Positions 40,076 to 49,966 of a stretch of 64,000 nucleotides of DNA are shown piece by piece (positions within the stretch are counted from its first letter, which is position 1; the number at the start of each line of letters is the position of its first letter). The notes below the pieces were generated by a model. That model did no database searches. It saw nothing but the letters and a program-made list of their open reading frames with translations, and had not been told where the DNA came from. Source of the DNA: Hyphomicrobiales bacterium (GTDB taxonomy: Bacteria; Pseudomonadota; Alphaproteobacteria; Rhizobiales; Beijerinckiaceae). Both the position numbers and the translations under genes were made by a program. The stretch is from assembly GCA_019075905.1 (NCBI GenBank), contig JAGXAM010000001.1, positions 186,001-250,000 on the forward strand, in the 5' to 3' direction.

Positions 40076-41506
40076 ATGCGTCGACTACGGCGGGTAAAGA
40101 TCCTTGCGACGCTCGGCCCGGCTTCGGCCACGCGGCCGATGCTGGCGCGGTTGTTCGCGGCGGGTGCCGATGTGTTTCGCATCAATATGAGCCACGCCAG
40201 CCATGATGCGATGCGCGAGCGCATCCGCATGATTCGCTCGCTGGAGGCGGAATTCGGGCGTCCCGTGGGCATTCTGGCCGATTTGCAGGGCCCCAAGCTG
40301 CGTGTCGGCACTTTTGCCGGCGATAGCGTGGAACTTGCGGCGGGCGCGAGCTTTGCCCTCGACAATGATCCGACGCCCGGTGATATCAACCGGGTGCATC
40401 TGCCGCATCCGGAAATCCTACGGGCGCTGGAGCCCGGCCATCATTTGCTGATTGATGACGGCAAGGTGAAATTGCAGGTGGTGAGCGCAACCCCCGAGCA
40501 GGCGGTGACGCGTGTGGTGGTGGCGGGGCGCATTTCCAACCGCAAGGGCGTCAGCTTGCCCGATACCGAAATCGCCACCTCGGCCATGACGCCGAAGGAT
40601 CGTGCCGATCTCGATGCCGCGCTCAATGAGGGGGTTGACTGGATCGCCGTCTCGTTTGTGCAGAGGCCCGAAGATGTCGCCGAGGTCAAGAAAATCGCCC
40701 GCGGCCGGGCTTTGGTGATGGCCAAGATCGAAAAGCCGCAGGCGATCACAAGGCTTGAGGAAATCATGGAGATTGCCGATGCAGTGATGGTGGCGCGCGG
40801 CGATCTTGGTGTGGAAATGCCGCTGGAACAGGTGCCGGGCCTGCAAAAGCGCATCGTCCGGCAGGCGCGCCGGCTCGGCAAGCCGGTGGTGGTGGCGACG
40901 CAGATGCTGGAATCAATGATTTCATCACCAGTGCCGACGCGCGCCGAAGTGTCGGACGTCGCCAATGCGGTGTTCGAGGGCGCCGACGCGGTCATGCTGT
41001 CCGCCGAAAGCGCTGCCGGGCAATATCCGGTGGATGCGGTGGCAACGATGGACAAGATCGCCCTGCAGGTTGAAAGCGATCCCAATTACCGGGCGCTGGT
41101 AGGGTCCTTGCGCGGCGAGCCAGAGGCCACCGGCGCGGATGCCATTGCGGTGGCGGCGCGTGATGTTGCCGAAACGCTTGACGTGAAAGCCATCGTCGGC
41201 TGGACGGCCTCGGGCTCGACGGCGCTGCGCATTGCCCGCGAGCGGCCACGCACAGCGGTGCTGGCCTTGACACCCAGCGTCGACACCGCCCGGCGGCTGA
41301 CACTGGTGTGGGGCACGCATGCTGTCGTCACCCATGACGCGCAGGATGTTGCCGACATGTCCGACCGCGCCTGTGAACTGGCATTCCGTGATGATTTCGC
41401 GCGGGACGGCGAGCGCATCCTGATTGTCGCCGGTGTGCCCTTCGGCACGCCGGGTGCCACCAACATGGTGCGGATCTCCTATGTCGAGGCGCCTAAGGCT
41501 GGTTGA
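40076..41506 (+). CDS. pyk: Pyruvate kinase
   Basis: A 476-residue enzyme that converts phosphoenolpyruvate and ADP to pyruvate and ATP. The N-terminal RVKILATLGPAS, FRINMSHAS and the active-site signature MAKIEKPQAITRLEEIME, with VARGDLGVEMP after it, are present. The C-terminal allosteric domain is complete (IVGWTASGSTALRIARERP). CAGGAAGG lies 8 bases before the ATG. With ppc and aceE it sits at the phosphoenolpyruvate-pyruvate node. It lies directly behind the DUF1036 gene. Confidence 0.97.
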   Translation: MRRLRRVKILATLGPASATRPMLARLFAAGADVFRINMSHASHDAMRERIRMIRSLEAEFGRPVGILADLQGPKLRVGTFAGDSVELAAGASFALDNDPTPGDINRVHLPHPEILRALEPGHHLLIDDGKVKLQVVSATPEQAVTRVVVAGRISNRKGVSLPDTEIATSAMTPKDRADLDAALNEGVDWIAVSFVQRPEDVAEVKKIARGRALVMAKIEKPQAITRLEEIMEIADAVMVARGDLGVEMPLEQVPGLQKRIVRQARRLGKPVVVATQMLESMISSPVPTRAEVSDVANAVFEGADAVMLSAESAAGQYPVDAVATMDKIALQVESDPNYRALVGSLRGEPEATGADAIAVAARDVAETLDVKAIVGWTASGSTALRIARERPRTAVLALTPSVDTARRLTLVWGTHAVVTHDAQDVADMSDRACELAFRDDFARDGERILIVAGVPFGTPGATNMVRISYVEAPKAG

Positions 41507-41581
41507 TGGCCGTTCAAGCATGGCTAAACGCGCGGCTGCTATTCGCTGCGCTATCTTGCTGAAACCGGCTGCGCGGTTCAG

Positions 41582-43132
41582 ATGGAGCCTTTGATGCCTG
41601 CTACACCCGAGAAGTCTCCGATGACCATGTCCCTGAGCGAGCCGTCCGTCGGCCCTGCGGTGCGTGCTGCGCCGCCCGAAACCGGACAGCTCAGCCACGC
41701 CGATATCAAATCAATCATTTTTGGCCTGATGCTGGCGATGCTGCTGGCAGCACTCGATCAAACCATTGTCGCCACCGCCATGCCGACCATCGGGCGCCAG
41801 CTCGGTGACATTCACAATCTGCCCTGGGTGGTGACCGCCTATCTTTTGACCTCGACAGCGGTGACGCCGCTTTATGGCAAGCTCAGCGATATTCACGGCC
41901 GCAGGGTCGTGCTGCTGATCGCCATTGCGATCTTCACGCTGTCGTCGGCGATTTCGGCGCTGGCACCATCGATGCTGGTGCTCATTATTGCGCGTGGCCT
42001 GCAGGGGCTGGGCGGCGGCGGCCTTATCGCGCTGGCGCAGACTATCATTGCCGACATGATGGCCCCGCGCGAACGGGCCCGCTACCAGGTTTATATTGCC
42101 AGCGTGTTCGTGACATCGAGCATCGCCGGGCCCCTGCTCGGCGGGTTTTTCGCGCAGCACCTGCACTGGAGCCTGATTTTCTGGATCAATCTGCCGCTGG
42201 GCCTTGCGGCTTTCATGATGACCAACAGCCGCCTGAAGCTGCTGCCGGTGCATGCCCGCCCGCACAAGGTTGACCTCATTGGTGCGGCGCTGCTGATTGC
42301 CGCCACGATCCTGCTGCTGCTGGCGCTGAGCTGGGGCGGGGTGCAATACGCCTGGGCGTCGCGGCAGATTCTGGCGCTGGTGGCGGGCTCGCTGGCGCTG
42401 TGGACCGGTTTTGTCGTACGGTTGCTGACGGCCGACGAGCCGCTGATCCCGATTGCCGTGCTGCGCAACCAGGTGATGGCCACCGGCATGCTGGCGGCTT
42501 GCTTTGGCATGGGCACTCTGATCGGCATGACGATCTACATGCCGATTTATCTGGTTGGTGTGCTGCATCTGTCGCCGACCAATTCCGGTGTAGCGCTGAT
42601 CCCGCTGATGGTGGGAACCGTCATCGGGGCAACGCTGTCGGGCCGGGTGATGGCGCGCATGGCGCATTACAAGCGGCTGCCGATGGTCGGGCTGAGCATC
42701 TCCGTCGGCGCGACCATACTGCTGGCCTGGCAACCGCACTGGCTGGGCTTTGGCACATTCGAGGCGCTGCTCGGCGTCATCAGCCTCGGCCTTGGCACGC
42801 TGTTGCCGGTGACCACCGTGTCGATCCAGAATGCGGTTTCGGCGCATGACCTTGGCACCGCCACCGCGACCATGAATTTCTTCCGCTCGCTCGGCGGCGC
42901 GCTGATCGTGGCGATTTTCGGCGCGATCGTGCTCGCCACCATGCATGGCGCCAGCAATGATATTGCCGCGCTGAGCACGGCGATGAAGGCCGATCTCGCC
43001 ATTACATTCCGCTATGTCTATGGCGCGGCCGGAATTGGCCTCGGGCTCGCCACCCTGTTCCTGGCGCTGATGCACGAATTGCCGCTGCGCAGCAAAAGCG
43101 CTTCGGCGATGCTCGATGCGCTGGAGGGGTGA
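41582..43132 (+). CDS. MFS multidrug transporter, DHA2 (EmrB/QacA) type
   Basis: A 516-residue inner-membrane exporter with about 14 predicted membrane helices. After a hydrophilic N-terminus of about 40 residues come the DHA2 landmarks: LDQTIVATAMPTIGRQLGD, the motif A loop GKLSDIHGRRVVLL, RGLQGLGGGGLIALAQTI, and the antiporter motif C region SIAGPLLGGFF. It should export drugs or metabolites by proton exchange; the substrate is unknown. It stands alone, without an EmrA-type partner, between pyk and glmM. ATG 41582 lacks a strong ribosome site; an internal ATG near 41621 may be used. Confidence 0.9.
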   Translation: MEPLMPATPEKSPMTMSLSEPSVGPAVRAAPPETGQLSHADIKSIIFGLMLAMLLAALDQTIVATAMPTIGRQLGDIHNLPWVVTAYLLTSTAVTPLYGKLSDIHGRRVVLLIAIAIFTLSSAISALAPSMLVLIIARGLQGLGGGGLIALAQTIIADMMAPRERARYQVYIASVFVTSSIAGPLLGGFFAQHLHWSLIFWINLPLGLAAFMMTNSRLKLLPVHARPHKVDLIGAALLIAATILLLLALSWGGVQYAWASRQILALVAGSLALWTGFVVRLLTADEPLIPIAVLRNQVMATGMLAACFGMGTLIGMTIYMPIYLVGVLHLSPTNSGVALIPLMVGTVIGATLSGRVMARMAHYKRLPMVGLSISVGATILLAWQPHWLGFGTFEALLGVISLGLGTLLPVTTVSIQNAVSAHDLGTATATMNFFRSLGGALIVAIFGAIVLATMHGASNDIAALSTAMKADLAITFRYVYGAAGIGLGLATLFLALMHELPLRSKSASAMLDALEG

Positions 43133-43291
43133 AATCCGTGAGCGGCGGCGGCGTTTGAGGGGCGGAGGGCCTGCTGGCGATCCCGCCCCTGTCCGCTGCC
43201 GGCCTTTACCTCGAAGCAGCATGGCACTGGCATTTTTGGCCGATCAGGCGTAAAGCCAGCCCAGCCGCGGCAATTGAGGGTGAAGGCTGGA

Positions 43292-44641
43292 ATGGCACGA
43301 AAATACTTTGGAACCGATGGTATCCGTGGCCTCGCCAACGGCTTCATCACGCCCGAACTCGCTCTGAAAGTCGGCCAGGCGGCGGGGCTCGCCTTCATGC
43401 GCGGCGATCACCAGCACAGGGTGGTGATCGGCAAGGATACAAGGCTTTCCGGCTATATGATTGAATATGCCATGGTCTCCGGCTTTACCTCGGTCGGCAT
43501 CGACGTGATGTTGCTTGGCCCGATTCCGACCCCGGCGGTGGCGATGCTGACGCGCTCGATGCGCGCCGATCTCGGCGTGATGATCTCCGCCTCGCATAAC
43601 ACCTTCGAGGACAATGGCATCAAGCTGTTCGGGCCGGATGGCTTCAAGCTCAACGACGAGATCGAGGCCGATATCGAGGCGCTGCTGGCGGAAGATCTGG
43701 CGCCGCGCCTCGCCAAGAGCCGCAAGATGGGCCGCGCCAAGCGCATCGAAAGCGTGCATGCCCGCTATATTGAATTCGCCAAACGCACCCTGCCCAAGCA
43801 ATTGTCGCTCGACGGCATGAGAATCGTGGTCGATTGCGCGCATGGTGCTGCCTACAAGGTGGCCCCGGAAGCCTTGTGGGAACTGGGTGCCGAGGTTTTT
43901 GCCATAGGTGTCGAGCCCGACGGCTTCAACATCAACCGCGATTGCGGCTCGACCGCGCCGCAGGCGCTGAGCAACAAGGTGCGCGAGATGCGCGCCGATA
44001 TCGGCATCGCGCTCGATGGCGATGCCGACCGGTTGCTGATCGTCGATGAAAAGGGCGGTCTGGTGAATGGCGACCAGATGATGGCCGTGGTTGCCAGCGG
44101 CTGGCAGCTTGAGGGCCGGCTGTCGCAGCCAGGCGTGGTGGCGACGATCATGTCCAACCTCGGGCTGGAGCGCTATCTCGACACGCTCGGCCTGTCGTTG
44201 GCGCGCACGGCGGTAGGAGATCGCTATGTGCTTGAATATATGCGAAATCACGGCTTCAACCTGGGCGGTGAGCAATCCGGGCATCTGATTTTTGCCGACC
44301 ATGCCACGACCGGCGACGGCCTGGTGGCGGCGCTGCAGATTCTCGCCGAGATCAAGCGTCATAACCGGCCGGTGAGCGAGGTGTGCAACCAGTTCGAGCC
44401 GGTGCCGCAAATTCTCAAGAATGTGCGCGGCAATGCCAAGGTGCTGCTGAAAAAGGATTCCGTCGTCAAGGCCATTGTCGATGGCGAGAGCAAGCTCGGC
44501 AAGACCGGGCGGCTGGTCATTCGCCCGTCCGGCACCGAGCCCCTGATCAGGGTCATGGCGGAGGGCGATGATCCGGTGCTGGTCGAGCATGTGGTAGATG
44601 ATGTTTGCGCAGCGCTGAATGCCCAGGGCATGGCAGCGTGA
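43292..44641 (+). CDS. glmM: Phosphoglucosamine mutase
   Basis: A 449-residue enzyme that converts glucosamine 6-phosphate to glucosamine 1-phosphate, the route to UDP-GlcNAc for murein and LPS. The N-terminus [14 protein letters not shown], the phosphoserine loop [12 protein letters not shown] (Ser101), the metal loop [13 protein letters not shown] and the sugar-binding [10 protein letters not shown] are all present, as is the C-terminal phosphate loop [16 protein letters not shown] chose ATG 43292 from the family start; the frame is open to 43274. Its stop overlaps the GTG of the next gene by 4 bases, so it heads an envelope-related operon. Confidence 0.97.
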   Translation: MARKYFGTDGIRGLANGFITPELALKVGQAAGLAFMRGDHQHRVVIGKDTRLSGYMIEYAMVSGFTSVGIDVMLLGPIPTPAVAMLTRSMRADLGVMISASHNTFEDNGIKLFGPDGFKLNDEIEADIEALLAEDLAPRLAKSRKMGRAKRIESVHARYIEFAKRTLPKQLSLDGMRIVVDCAHGAAYKVAPEALWELGAEVFAIGVEPDGFNINRDCGSTAPQALSNKVREMRADIGIALDGDADRLLIVDEKGGLVNGDQMMAVVASGWQLEGRLSQPGVVATIMSNLGLERYLDTLGLSLARTAVGDRYVLEYMRNHGFNLGGEQSGHLIFADHATTGDGLVAALQILAEIKRHNRPVSEVCNQFEPVPQILKNVRGNAKVLLKKDSVVKAIVDGESKLGKTGRLVIRPSGTEPLIRVMAEGDDPVLVEHVVDDVCAALNAQGMAA

Positions 44642-45696
44642 CATTACCGGCCGATATCAGCGCGGCTCCGGCGCCTCGCGGCTGGACACGGCTGGTTCCG
44701 TTTATCTGGCCGGTGGTCGGCCTCTGCATCATGATGGCAGCATTCTATGTGCTGTCGCGCCAGGCGCAGACGCTGTCTCCGGCGGCGATCATGGCCAGCC
44801 TGCGGGCCATACCCACGCACCGGCTGGTGCTGGCGGCAGGTGCAGCGGTGGTCGCCTATGGGGCGCTGGCGGGTTATGACCGCATCGCGCTGATGCAACT
44901 CAAGCGCAAGATGCCGCTGTGGTTCGTGACGCTGGTGTCCTTCACCACCTATGCGCTGTCGCATAATATCGGCGGGACGATCATTGCCGGCGGCGCGATG
45001 CGCTACCGCGCCTATTCGACGCGCGGCATGTCGCTCGGCGAGGTGACGTTCCTGGTGCTGTTCTGCTCGTTTACCTTCGCGCTGGGAACGGTCATGCTCG
45101 GGGGCCTGCTGCTGGTGATCGATCCGGCGCTGGTGGAGCGTTTTGCCGTGCTGCTCGATGGTATCGTGCACGGGCTGGGCTTTGACCGCGGCTCCACGGT
45201 GCTGGCGGCCCCGGCAACACTGATGGCGGTGGCCCGCGCCAGCGGCGTGGTGATGCTGGCGCTGGTCTGCCTTTATGTGCTGGGATCGCTGCTTGGCTTC
45301 AAGCCGATCGAAATGCGCTGGCTGCATGTGCATTATCCCTCGCCTGCCGTGGTGTGGCGCCAATTGATCATAGCGCCGCTCGAACTGGTGGGCGCGGCCA
45401 GCATTATTTATTTTGCCCTGCCGCCTTCAGCCCATGCCGACTTCATCACCGTGCTCGGCGTCTTCATGGCTTCCTTCACCGCCGGGCTCATCAGCCATTC
45501 GCCGGGCGGACTTGGCGTGCTGGAAACCTTGTGCGTTGCCGCTTTGCCGGAAATCGCCAAGCCGACCATGCTGGCCGCGCTGATCGTGTTCCGGCTGTTT
45601 TATCTGGTGGTGCCGCTTTGCGTGTCGCTGGTGATCGCCGTGGTCTTCGAGCGCCATCGCTGGCGACAGGCCGGGCTGGTGCCGCCGCTGCCCTGA
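44638..45696 (+). CDS. UPF0104/MprF-flippase-like integral membrane protein
   Basis: A 352-residue membrane protein with about eight hydrophobic helices, of the lysylphosphatidylglycerol synthase transmembrane (UPF0104, YbhN-like) family. Typical segments are [20 protein letters not shown] and [19 protein letters not shown]. There is no C-terminal aminoacyl-transferase domain, so it should move or bind a lipid rather than modify it. The start is a GTG overlapping the glmM stop, which implies translational coupling. The flipped lipid is unknown; a link to undecaprenyl-linked envelope synthesis is suggested by glmM upstream and the PAP2 phosphatase downstream (inference). Confidence 0.85.
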   Translation: MTLPADISAAPAPRGWTRLVPFIWPVVGLCIMMAAFYVLSRQAQTLSPAAIMASLRAIPTHRLVLAAGAAVVAYGALAGYDRIALMQLKRKMPLWFVTLVSFTTYALSHNIGGTIIAGGAMRYRAYSTRGMSLGEVTFLVLFCSFTFALGTVMLGGLLLVIDPALVERFAVLLDGIVHGLGFDRGSTVLAAPATLMAVARASGVVMLALVCLYVLGSLLGFKPIEMRWLHVHYPSPAVVWRQLIIAPLELVGAASIIYFALPPSAHADFITVLGVFMASFTAGLISHSPGGLGVLETLCVAALPEIAKPTMLAALIVFRLFYLVVPLCVSLVIAVVFERHRWRQAGLVPPLP

Positions 45697-45748
45697 TCTC
45701 GTCTGCGCAAGGCTTGCCAAGGACAGCGCCGGGGGCCATGATGCCGTC

Positions 45749-46417
45749 ATGAAACGCTCGCGCCTCATGAAACCAGGTCTGCTGCCCGGAGGCAAACTCG
45801 TAGTTTTGGCGGCGCTCGCATCAGGTTTTGCCGGTCTCGCGACAGCGGTGCCGGCAAGCGGCCCGCCAGCGGCCGCGCTGACGACATGGCCCTGCCCTGC
45901 CTTGCGGGTGCCGCATCTCTCGGTCGCGGCCATCTGGGCCGGCCCGCCGATCAACGGCATCAAGCCGGAGGACTGGCAGAATGATCCGAAGGTGGATCGT
46001 CTGGTCGCGCGCCTCGCCTTGCGGCGCACCCCGCTCAGCGAAGCCAAGAGTGCCATTGACAAGCTGGCAAATGAGGGCGGCCCGAAAGCGCAAAGGCGTT
46101 TGCTGGTGCTGTTTGCCGGCCTGTTTGATGCGCTCAACAGCGAGCGCGACCAGGTCATTGCCGGGCTGGACCGTCTCGGTCGCCACCAATTGACCAATGC
46201 CGCGGCGATCCGTGCGGCCATCACCAGGATGCACGCGCTTCAGGATGTGGCCAAGCCTGATCCGGTGGCGGTGAAAAAGGCTTCCGACCAGCTCGACTGG
46301 GCGCTGCGTCTCTACAAGGAAAAGAAACGGGCGGCGCGTTATGTCTGCGAGTCGCCGGCCTTGATCGAGCACCGGCTTTACCAACTGGGGCAGATGATTT
46401 CGGGCCATTTATCCTGA
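45749..46417 (+). CDS. Hypothetical secreted helical protein
   Basis: A 222-residue protein that I do not recognise. It has a probable signal peptide (LVVLAALASGFAGLATAVPA) and then a mostly helical, charged domain (KVDRLVARLALRRTPLSEAK, LVLFAGLFDALNSERDQVIA, ALRLYKEKKRAARYVCESP). It contains two cysteines (PCPAL near the N-terminus and YVCES near the end). It probably sits in the periplasm. It is 52 bp behind the flippase-like gene and 17 bp before the PAP2 gene, so it belongs to the same run. Confidence 0.7.
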   Translation: MKRSRLMKPGLLPGGKLVVLAALASGFAGLATAVPASGPPAAALTTWPCPALRVPHLSVAAIWAGPPINGIKPEDWQNDPKVDRLVARLALRRTPLSEAKSAIDKLANEGGPKAQRRLLVLFAGLFDALNSERDQVIAGLDRLGRHQLTNAAAIRAAITRMHALQDVAKPDPVAVKKASDQLDWALRLYKEKKRAARYVCESPALIEHRLYQLGQMISGHLS

Positions 46418-46434
46418 CGATTTCAAATTCAGCC

Positions 46435-47019
46435 TTGAGCCTCAACCAGGCGATTTTTGTGCATGTGAGCGCGGGCGCGCATCCTGCACCGGTCGCTCTG
46501 GCCGTGGCGGTCGCTATCGCCAACTGGGCCCTTTATATCGCGCCGCTGACCTTGATCGTGCTGTGGCTGCGCGGCACGCGTGATGACCGGTGCGCGGCCG
46601 TATCGGCGACGCTGGCGGCATTTGCGGCGCTGGGGGCGGCGGCAGTCATTTCATCACATATCATGCACCCTCGCCCGTTCATGGATGGCCTGTCACCCAA
46701 CTGGCTTGACCATGCACCCGATTCGTCCATGCCCAGCGACCACGCAACCTTGCTGTTCGCGCTGGGTTTTGCGTTATGGCTGAACAGGCCGCCGAAATTC
46801 CCGAAAGTGCATTTGCTGCTGCTGACGGTCGCCTGCGCCGTGAGCTTCGCGCGGGTATGGCTCGGCGCGCATTATCCAGGCGATATCGGTATCGGCACCG
46901 GGCTGGGACTGGCTGCTGCCCTGCTGGCACAGACGGCGCCGTTCCGGGCGGGGGTGGGCAAATTGACCGATTTTGGCATTTGGCTTTATGGGTGGACGCA
47001 AAGGATGCTGTCCCGATGA
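46435..47019 (+). CDS. PAP2-family phosphatase (undecaprenyl-diphosphatase-like)
   Basis: A 194-residue membrane phosphatase with the three PAP2 motifs in order: HPRPFMDG (the motif 1 equivalent), PSDHATLLFALG (motif 2, His acid) and RVWLGAHYPGDI (motif 3, nucleophile His). Around five membrane helices are visible. Its size and motifs resemble BcrC, which recycles undecaprenyl diphosphate, but other lipid phosphates are possible. The start appears to be a TTG at 46435. Its stop overlaps the ATG of the CDF gene (ATGA), so translation is coupled. Confidence 0.88.
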   Translation: MSLNQAIFVHVSAGAHPAPVALAVAVAIANWALYIAPLTLIVLWLRGTRDDRCAAVSATLAAFAALGAAAVISSHIMHPRPFMDGLSPNWLDHAPDSSMPSDHATLLFALGFALWLNRPPKFPKVHLLLLTVACAVSFARVWLGAHYPGDIGIGTGLGLAAALLAQTAPFRAGVGKLTDFGIWLYGWTQRMLSR

Positions 47020-48335
47020 CCCGGCAGAAGATGAAGACGCTCACCGATGCCGCACTGACAGGCTGGCAGAAGCTCGAACCGCAAGTGCGCCAGGTGTTTG
47101 GCAGCATTGTCGGCGTGTTCTGGCACAGCCATGACGATCATGCGCATGGGCACGGCCATGATCATGGCCATGACCACAGCCACGGCGGCGCCGATGCGCT
47201 GCTGACAACGAGCGAGCGCGGCATTTTTGCGCTGAAATGGTCGTTCATCATCATGGCCGGCGTCGGCGTGATCGAATCGGTGATCGTGCTGCTGTCCGGG
47301 TCGGTGGCGCTGTTTGCCGACATGATCCATAATTTCGCCGATGCCACCACTGCCATTCCCTTGTGGATTGCCTTTCGTCTGGCGCGGCGGCCAGCGACGA
47401 AAACCTTCACCTATGGGCTTGGGCGCGCCGAGGATCTTGCCGGACTGATGATCGTCCTGCTGATCTGCTTCAGCACGGTCATCGCCGGCTGGCAGGCGGT
47501 GGAGCGGCTGCTGCATCCGCAAAACCTTGGCCATATGTGGCTGGTGGCGCTGACGGGTCTGGTCAGCTGGGGCGGCAATGAGGCGGTCGCGCGACTGCGC
47601 ATTGCCATAGGCCGCGAGATCAATTCGGCGGCGCTGGTGGCCGATGGCCAGCATGCGCGGATTGACGCGCTGACCGCTCTGGCCGTGGTGGCCGGCGCGG
47701 TGCTGGTGCTGATCGGCCTGCCCTGGGCCGATCCGCTGGTCGGCATCCTCATCACCGTGTCGCTGGCCAGCATTGTCTGGCAATCCTCCAGAACGGTTCT
47801 GACCCGGATGCTGGATGGCACCGAGCCGCATATTGTCGGCGAGATCGGCCATGCGGCGCAGCATGTGCCGGGCTTGCGGGCGCTGCGGGCGGCGCGCGCG
47901 CGCTGGATCGGCCACGCCCTGCATGTCGAAACCGAGATCGAGGTGGCAGCGGGGGCATCCCTCGCCGAGGCGCAGGCGATTGCTTCGGCTTTCCGCCATG
48001 AGCTTCACGAGCATTTGCCGGGTCTGGCGGCGGCCATCGTTGCCTTTGACGGGTCGTCGACCGGCACCGCGCCGGAAGCCGAGCCGTTGCATTTTGCCAA
48101 TGGGCTGGCAGCCGGCGAGATCGCCGTGGCCGGAGACGGTGCTGCGCGGCATATCGAGGTGAGATTGCGCCGTCGCCGCCCCGGGCTCACCGTGGCGCTG
48201 GAGCTTGACGGGGCGCCGTCACAGCCGCTGGCATGGCAGGGCGACAGCGGTGTCAGCGCCGCGACGCAGGCCCATTCCGGCCTGCTGCATCTTGCCAGCG
48301 ACGGCGAGAGCCTCGCCATCGCCTTTCATCTTTAG
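47016..48335 (+). CDS. CDF cation efflux protein with His-rich loop and C-terminal extension
   Basis: A 439-residue inner-membrane metal exporter. The N-terminus has a His/Asp-rich stretch (HSHDDHAHGHGHDHGHDHSH, about residues 37-56) that probably binds zinc. Six membrane helices follow, with metal-site motifs ADMIHNFADA (helix 2) and ADGQHARIDAL (helix 5), and then the usual cytoplasmic dimer domain (about 255-330). About 100 further residues (from near LHFANGLAAGEIAV) look beta-rich and are not part of standard CDF proteins, which end near 300-330. Zn, Co, Cd or Fe cannot be distinguished. Its ATG overlaps the PAP2 stop. Confidence 0.9.
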   Translation: MTRQKMKTLTDAALTGWQKLEPQVRQVFGSIVGVFWHSHDDHAHGHGHDHGHDHSHGGADALLTTSERGIFALKWSFIIMAGVGVIESVIVLLSGSVALFADMIHNFADATTAIPLWIAFRLARRPATKTFTYGLGRAEDLAGLMIVLLICFSTVIAGWQAVERLLHPQNLGHMWLVALTGLVSWGGNEAVARLRIAIGREINSAALVADGQHARIDALTALAVVAGAVLVLIGLPWADPLVGILITVSLASIVWQSSRTVLTRMLDGTEPHIVGEIGHAAQHVPGLRALRAARARWIGHALHVETEIEVAAGASLAEAQAIASAFRHELHEHLPGLAAAIVAFDGSSTGTAPEAEPLHFANGLAAGEIAVAGDGAARHIEVRLRRRRPGLTVALELDGAPSQPLAWQGDSGVSAATQAHSGLLHLASDGESLAIAFHL

Positions 48336-48342
48336 AGTTTGC

Positions 48343-49956
48343 TCAATGGCCACCGCCGCCGGGGGCACCGCCGGGTTTGGGGCGCTTCATCAGCGGCACC
48401 AGCACAATCAGCGACAGGAACAACCAGGTCAGCGCATAAAAGACATCGGCCAGCGACATGACCGTGGCTTGCTGGCGCACCAGCAGCATCATCTGCTTGA
48501 TCGCCGCCAGATGGGCATTGCTGCCCTTTGAGGCAAAGGCATGAGTCATGGCCGCGAGGCGCTGGACCGCGATCGGCCGCGACCAGTTGAAATCGTCACG
48601 CAGCCTTTGCAGGTGCAGGTCGAGCCGGTTGTTGATCATGGTGTTGATCATGGCGAGACCGACCGCGCCGCCAAGGTTGCGGGTCAGATTGTAAATGCCC
48701 GAGGCATTCTTCATCTTGCTGGGCGGCATGGTGCCGAGCGACAGGTTGTTGATGGGCACCATGCACAGCATCAGCGAGCCGCCGCGCAGCAATTGCGGCA
48801 TCAGCAACTCCCAGAAATCCCAGTCCTTGGTCATGAATGAGGCCTGGTAAGTGCCCAGCGAAAAGCCAGCAAAGCCGAGCGCGATCATCAGGCGCGGATC
48901 CATGCGGGTGATCAGGCGCCCGACAATGGGGGCACTGACGAACATGGTCAGACCGCTGACAAACATGGTCTCGCCGATCTGCAGCGAATCATAGCCGCGC
49001 ACGCGGGCAAGATAGACCGGATAGAGGAAGGTCAGGCCATAGAGGCCGATACCCATGACAAAGGACAGCATCGAGCCTGTCCAGAAATTGCGGTTGAGGA
49101 AGGCGGACAGATCGACAATCGGGTGTTTCGAGCGGAAGGCCTGCCAGAAAAATACGAGGGCACCGACCGCCGATACGGTGGCCGTCAGGGTGATGGTCGA
49201 GTCGCTGAACCAGTTGTTCTGCGGACCTTCTTCCAGCGTATATTCGAGCGCGCCGAGGAAGGCGGCCATGCCTATGAGGCCGGTCCAGTCGAAGGTTTCG
49301 AGAATGCTGAGGTCGGGCTCATCGAAATCCACCAGGTTCCAGGTCGCGACCGTCACCAGAATGCCGGGGATGATGTTGATCAGGAACAGCCAGTGCCACG
49401 AGAACATTTCGGTGAGATAGCCGCCGACCGTGGGCCCGATGGTGGGCCCGAGCGTGGCGACAAGACCGATGACCGGGGTGATCACCGGCATTTTCGAGCG
49501 CGGGAAGATGGTGTAGGCGGAGGCAAAAACCGTCGGAATCATCGCGCCACCGATAAAGCCCTGCAGGGCCCGGAACACGATCATCTGATCAAGCGTTGTC
49601 GACTGCGAGCAAAGGAAGCTGGCAGTGGTGAAACCGGCGCAGGACGCGGCGAAAAGGTAACGAGTCGAGAAGGCCCGCGACAGGATCCCCGACAGCGGAA
49701 TCATGATGACTTCGGCGATGAGATAGGAGGTCTGCACCCAGGCGACCTGATCGGGCGTTGCCGACAGGCCGGCCTGAATCTCCGACAGCGAGGCCGACAC
49801 CACCTGGATGTCGAGGATCGCCATGAACATTCCGAACACCATGCAGAAAAACGCCACCAGCTTGCGCCGGTCGATGGTGTCTTCGGGAGCAGCGACCACC
49901 GCGGGGCGCGACGTCACGGCTCCAGCCGGCGCATTCTGGACAATGGCTTGGGCCAT
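48343..49956 (-). CDS. emrB: EmrB-like MFS multidrug efflux permease (DHA2)
   Basis: A 537-residue permease of about 14 helices. Landmarks are AILDIQVVSASLSEIQAGLS, motif A region GILSRAFSTRYLF, RALQGFIGGAMIPTVFASAY and motif C-like TLGPTIGPTVGGYL. The pattern is that of EmrB, which works with a periplasmic adaptor (EmrA) and an outer-membrane channel. I chose ATG 49956, 10 bp behind the adaptor stop; the frame is open to 49998. The C-terminus is glycine- and histidine-rich (GGAPGGGGH). No outer-membrane channel gene lies in the operon. It is controlled together with emrA. Confidence 0.92.
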   Translation of the reverse strand: MAQAIVQNAPAGAVTSRPAVVAAPEDTIDRRKLVAFFCMVFGMFMAILDIQVVSASLSEIQAGLSATPDQVAWVQTSYLIAEVIMIPLSGILSRAFSTRYLFAASCAGFTTASFLCSQSTTLDQMIVFRALQGFIGGAMIPTVFASAYTIFPRSKMPVITPVIGLVATLGPTIGPTVGGYLTEMFSWHWLFLINIIPGILVTVATWNLVDFDEPDLSILETFDWTGLIGMAAFLGALEYTLEEGPQNNWFSDSTITLTATVSAVGALVFFWQAFRSKHPIVDLSAFLNRNFWTGSMLSFVMGIGLYGLTFLYPVYLARVRGYDSLQIGETMFVSGLTMFVSAPIVGRLITRMDPRLMIALGFAGFSLGTYQASFMTKDWDFWELLMPQLLRGGSLMLCMVPINNLSLGTMPPSKMKNASGIYNLTRNLGGAVGLAMINTMINNRLDLHLQRLRDDFNWSRPIAVQRLAAMTHAFASKGSNAHLAAIKQMMLLVRQQATVMSLADVFYALTWLFLSLIVLVPLMKRPKPGGAPGGGGH

Positions 49957-49966
49957 GGCCGGTGCC

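Noticed and set aside
41711-43222. Minus-strand frame of 503 codons opposite the MFS gene
   Set aside because: It is made almost only of Gln, Arg, His and Asp, the mirror of hydrophobic helix codons.
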